This document shows positions 62,064 through 64,000 of a DNA stretch of 64,000 nucleotides, piece after piece (position 1 is the first letter of the stretch; every line of letters begins with the position of its first letter). This stretch comes from Niastella populi (lineage in GTDB: Bacteria > Bacteroidota > Bacteroidia > Chitinophagales > Chitinophagaceae). The notes beneath the pieces are model-generated. The model was given only the letters and a program-made list of their open reading frames with translations. It searched no databases and had not been told where the DNA came from. Position numbers and translations under genes: made by a program. The DNA lies in NCBI RefSeq assembly GCF_002078015.1, contig NZ_LWBP01000067.1, positions 142,692 to 206,691 of the forward strand, in the 5' to 3' direction.

Positions 62064-63885
62064 CGAGGGCGTCTCAAAAATAAGAGGCGCCCTTTTTTTG
62101 TTTTATGGCGATGTATGGAGTGTAATAGAATCGAAGTAAAATTTCTTGAGAAAGATGATTTTCGGAAGATGATTTTTAAAGGGCGGAGATTTGCACTGGC
62201 TTTTTTTAAGCCGCTTTCTTTCTTAAGTTGTGTGCGAGTGCCAGTAAACCGGTTTCAACTGCTACTTTTTCTTTGCCTCGTAGTATAAAGCGCTTAAAAT
62301 TATGATTATATTTAATATTTGCAAACACGGGTTCTGTGTCGAAGCAACGCTGTTTACGTTTTTGGATACCTCGTTTACTCTTTAATCGTTTTTCTGCTTG
62401 TTCTTTGAGGCGTTGGTTATTTAGGCTAACCTCTATTATGCGATCACCTTTCTGCTGATGGCAGGTTCCATATAAAAAACAGCCTTCGCAGTTTGAAGCC
62501 TTGTACTTATCTATCACTCGTGGATACCCTGCTTTTGTTTCTTCTATCGTCCAACCAATATGTTTCATTGGTTCGCCTATCGGGCAAATGTATTGGTTGT
62601 TGTGTTCATCATAGGTAAGCTTATCTACAGTAAATGGATTTTTGTTACGTATGGTTTCATTCTGCATCCGGTCGAACTGGTTATACTTGACATAAGCCGT
62701 TATACGCTTTTTTTCCAACCATTGATAATTTTCTTCACTTCCATAACCTGCATCGGCAGTAACATTATTGGGCTTTTGTTTGAAGTTGTTTATGTGTTGG
62801 CTAAGGTGATCAATCAGCGTGTTGGTATCGGTCGTATTTTGATGTATACTATAAGAGGCTATGTATTGATTATTAGTACTGATCTGGACGTTATAGGCTG
62901 GTTTTAACTGACCATTTTTCATATGGTCTTCCTTCATGCGCATGAAAGTGGCATCCTTATCTGTTTTGCTATAGCTGTTTCTTTGTTCGCCCATAATTTT
63001 TTCCTGCTCTTCATATTTATCCAGGTTGGCCGGCCAGTTCTTTTTTGCATAGTTTAATTTTTGCTTTACGCCCTTAGCTACTTTCTTGTCTTTGAGCGCA
63101 GCATTAATCGCATCTATGGTCTGAGTAACTTTCTGTGAATCGATCTTATCAAAACCAGACGGATCAGTATCATCTAACTCTGAGGCCGCAACGGACTTGG
63201 CGTACTGCCACAATTCATTTAACTGCTCCTTTATTTTTTCCCTGTTGTGTTTGATTGCATTGCCCCATACAAACGTATAACGGTTGGCATTGGCTTCTAT
63301 CTTGGTGCCATCTGTATATAAATCTTTGATACTCAATAATCCTTCTTCGCATAACAGTAAGACTACCTGAGTAAATATGGGTTGTAATGTTTTCTGAAGA
63401 CGTTGTCCCCGGAAGCGGTTGATGGTATTGTGATCAGGGGTGCTCATCCCAGCCAACCACATGAAGTTTATATTCTGTGATACCGCTTCTTCAATTTTAC
63501 GGCTACTTTAATATTATTGATATATCCGTATACCAGCACTTTGAGCAGCATGCGGGGATGATAGCTGCTGGTACCACCTGGTTTGTATAGTTTGATCAGT
63601 TCACTTATATCTACCTTCTCCAACACTTCGTTTACAACCCTAACTGGATGATTAGGAGATATAAGTTCATTTATGTCAGGCGGAAGTAACATCGCCTGGT
63701 TTTGGAAGTTGCTTTTAAATACAACCGATAATGTTTTGCCTCTTGCCATACCCTTAAAAACAACACGACCAGTGCTTATTACTAAACCAGAAATACCTTT
63801 AGTTATACAGCGCTTTTGTGGATAAACCCACCCTAAAAAATGAAAATAAAAAAAGGTGCCCCAAATTACTATTGAGACACCCTCG
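62064..63885. mobile_element. IS1182-family insertion sequence
   Basis: The ends are inverted repeats: CGAGGGCGTCTCAA from 62064, and the complement of 63885 inward reading CGAGGGTGTCTCAA. Similarity continues for ~40 bp into a shared poly-T (CCTTTTTTTNTTTT). Each end can fold into a hairpin (GGGCGTCTC/GAGGCGCCC on the left) followed by T-runs, so the element brings terminators at both edges. The length is ~1.8 kb, normal for the family. I see no clear target duplication. The only gene inside is the frameshifted transposase on the minus strand. Confidence 0.85.
62206..63749 (-). pseudogene. IS1182-family transposase with a frameshift
   Basis: Two frames make up one transposase of ~500 residues. 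The first (63749 to 63468) carries LLPPDINELISPNHPVRVVN and GGTSSYHPRMLLKVLVYGYI, then leaves the family sequence after YGYINNI. The second, from about 63508, resumes as SRKIEEAVSQNINFMWLAGM and continues to the end at 62206. A one-base loss near 63508 explains it. The DDE residues are otherwise present: D in YTDGTKIEANAN, D in TADAGYGS, E in AVETGLLALAHNLRK. IS1182 transposases are normally one frame, so this copy is probably inactive. A -1 slip at ATTAAAG is an unlikely alternative. Confidence 0.85.
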
Positions 63886-64000
63886 TTTTTCTTTATCCCC
63901 GCCTGTAATGCAGTTCAGTTGCGCAATTGGCTCAAACAGCGAATTTACTTTGGAGGTTAGAAATGCTCTTTTTTCGCGATTATAGGTCACTCCTTCGGGA
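63886..64000. other. Sequence beyond the IS right end
   Basis: About 115 bp lie between the IS and the window edge. They do not continue the integrase in any frame I can read. A minus-strand frame (TYNREKRAFLTSKVNSLF) runs through this stretch and could be part of a gene that begins outside the window, but nothing in it is recognisable. Confidence 0.3.

Noticed and set aside
63468..63520. Programmed -1 frameshift in the IS transposase
   Set aside because: The site (ATTAAAG) is not a good slippery heptamer and IS1182 transposases are normally single-frame, so a one-base deletion is simpler.
63799..63990. Small minus-strand gene (63 codons) at the window edge
   Set aside because: Half of it lies in the IS terminal repeat, and the rest has no recognisable feature.
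60900..64000. Prophage
   Set aside because: Only an integrase remnant and an IS are present; no structural, lysis or replication genes are seen.

Overview
The window looks like a chromosomal piece of a Bacteroidota bacterium, most likely of the Chitinophagaceae type. The evidence is the gene content: type IX secretion (T9SS) sorting domains of both the B type (gliding-motility C-terminal) and the A type, a PorP/SprF protein, a SusC-like barrel, a BtuG-like lipoprotein, giant PKD-repeat proteins, TTTG/TAnnTTTG promoter matches and tRNAs without an encoded CCA. Assignment below family level is inference. Most of the window is well packed with genes; only the last 3 kb looks mobile.

Layout. (1) 49-6824, minus strand: a two-gene unit of a soluble M48-like HExxH peptidase followed by an 1828-residue protein that joins a degenerate kinase-like domain, DUF4011, an SF1 helicase, a Vsr/MTES_1575-like nuclease fold without its catalytic residues, and a WGR domain. 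I consider this a candidate undescribed defence-like system. (2) 7204-13421: a signalling cluster with two cytosolic PAS histidine kinases of the HisKA_3 class, one LuxR-type response regulator and two receiver-only proteins. (3) 13561-18650: a GNAT, an SRPBCC/AHSA1 remnant, an AraC regulator, a T9SS-B cargo protein and a secreted lipocalin-like protein. (4) 18897-29275, minus strand: a T9SS-B cargo/PorP pair, then an unusual pair in which a SusC-like barrel lacks its plug and the next gene, an alpha-2-macroglobulin with an intact GCFEQ thioester motif, carries a TonB plug. (5) 29583-34607: a Tat-exported phosphocholine-type phospholipase C and a GAF-like protein.

(6) 34693-38245: a cobalamin riboswitch, BtuB-like receptor and BtuG-like lipoprotein. 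(7) 38324-40428: DusB and a secreted leucine-rich-repeat protein. (8) 40479-51137: a 2177-residue T9SS-A cargo that contains both a PhoD-type and a PhoX-type phosphatase domain, preceded by two tandem imelysin-like/di-haem peroxidase paralogues. (9) 51294-60477: a giant PKD-repeat T9SS-B cargo, a lipoprotein, an AraC regulator, an epoxide-hydrolase-like protein and an unrecognised protein. (10) 60908-64000: tRNA-Ser(CGA) followed by a tyrosine integrase cut short and an IS1182-family element with a frameshifted transposase, which looks like the eroded end of a tRNA-associated island.

A recurrent non-coding feature is short tandem arrays that start at or very near stop codons, with different unit sequences at different loci. 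One similar array sits inside a coding region just after a signal peptide.
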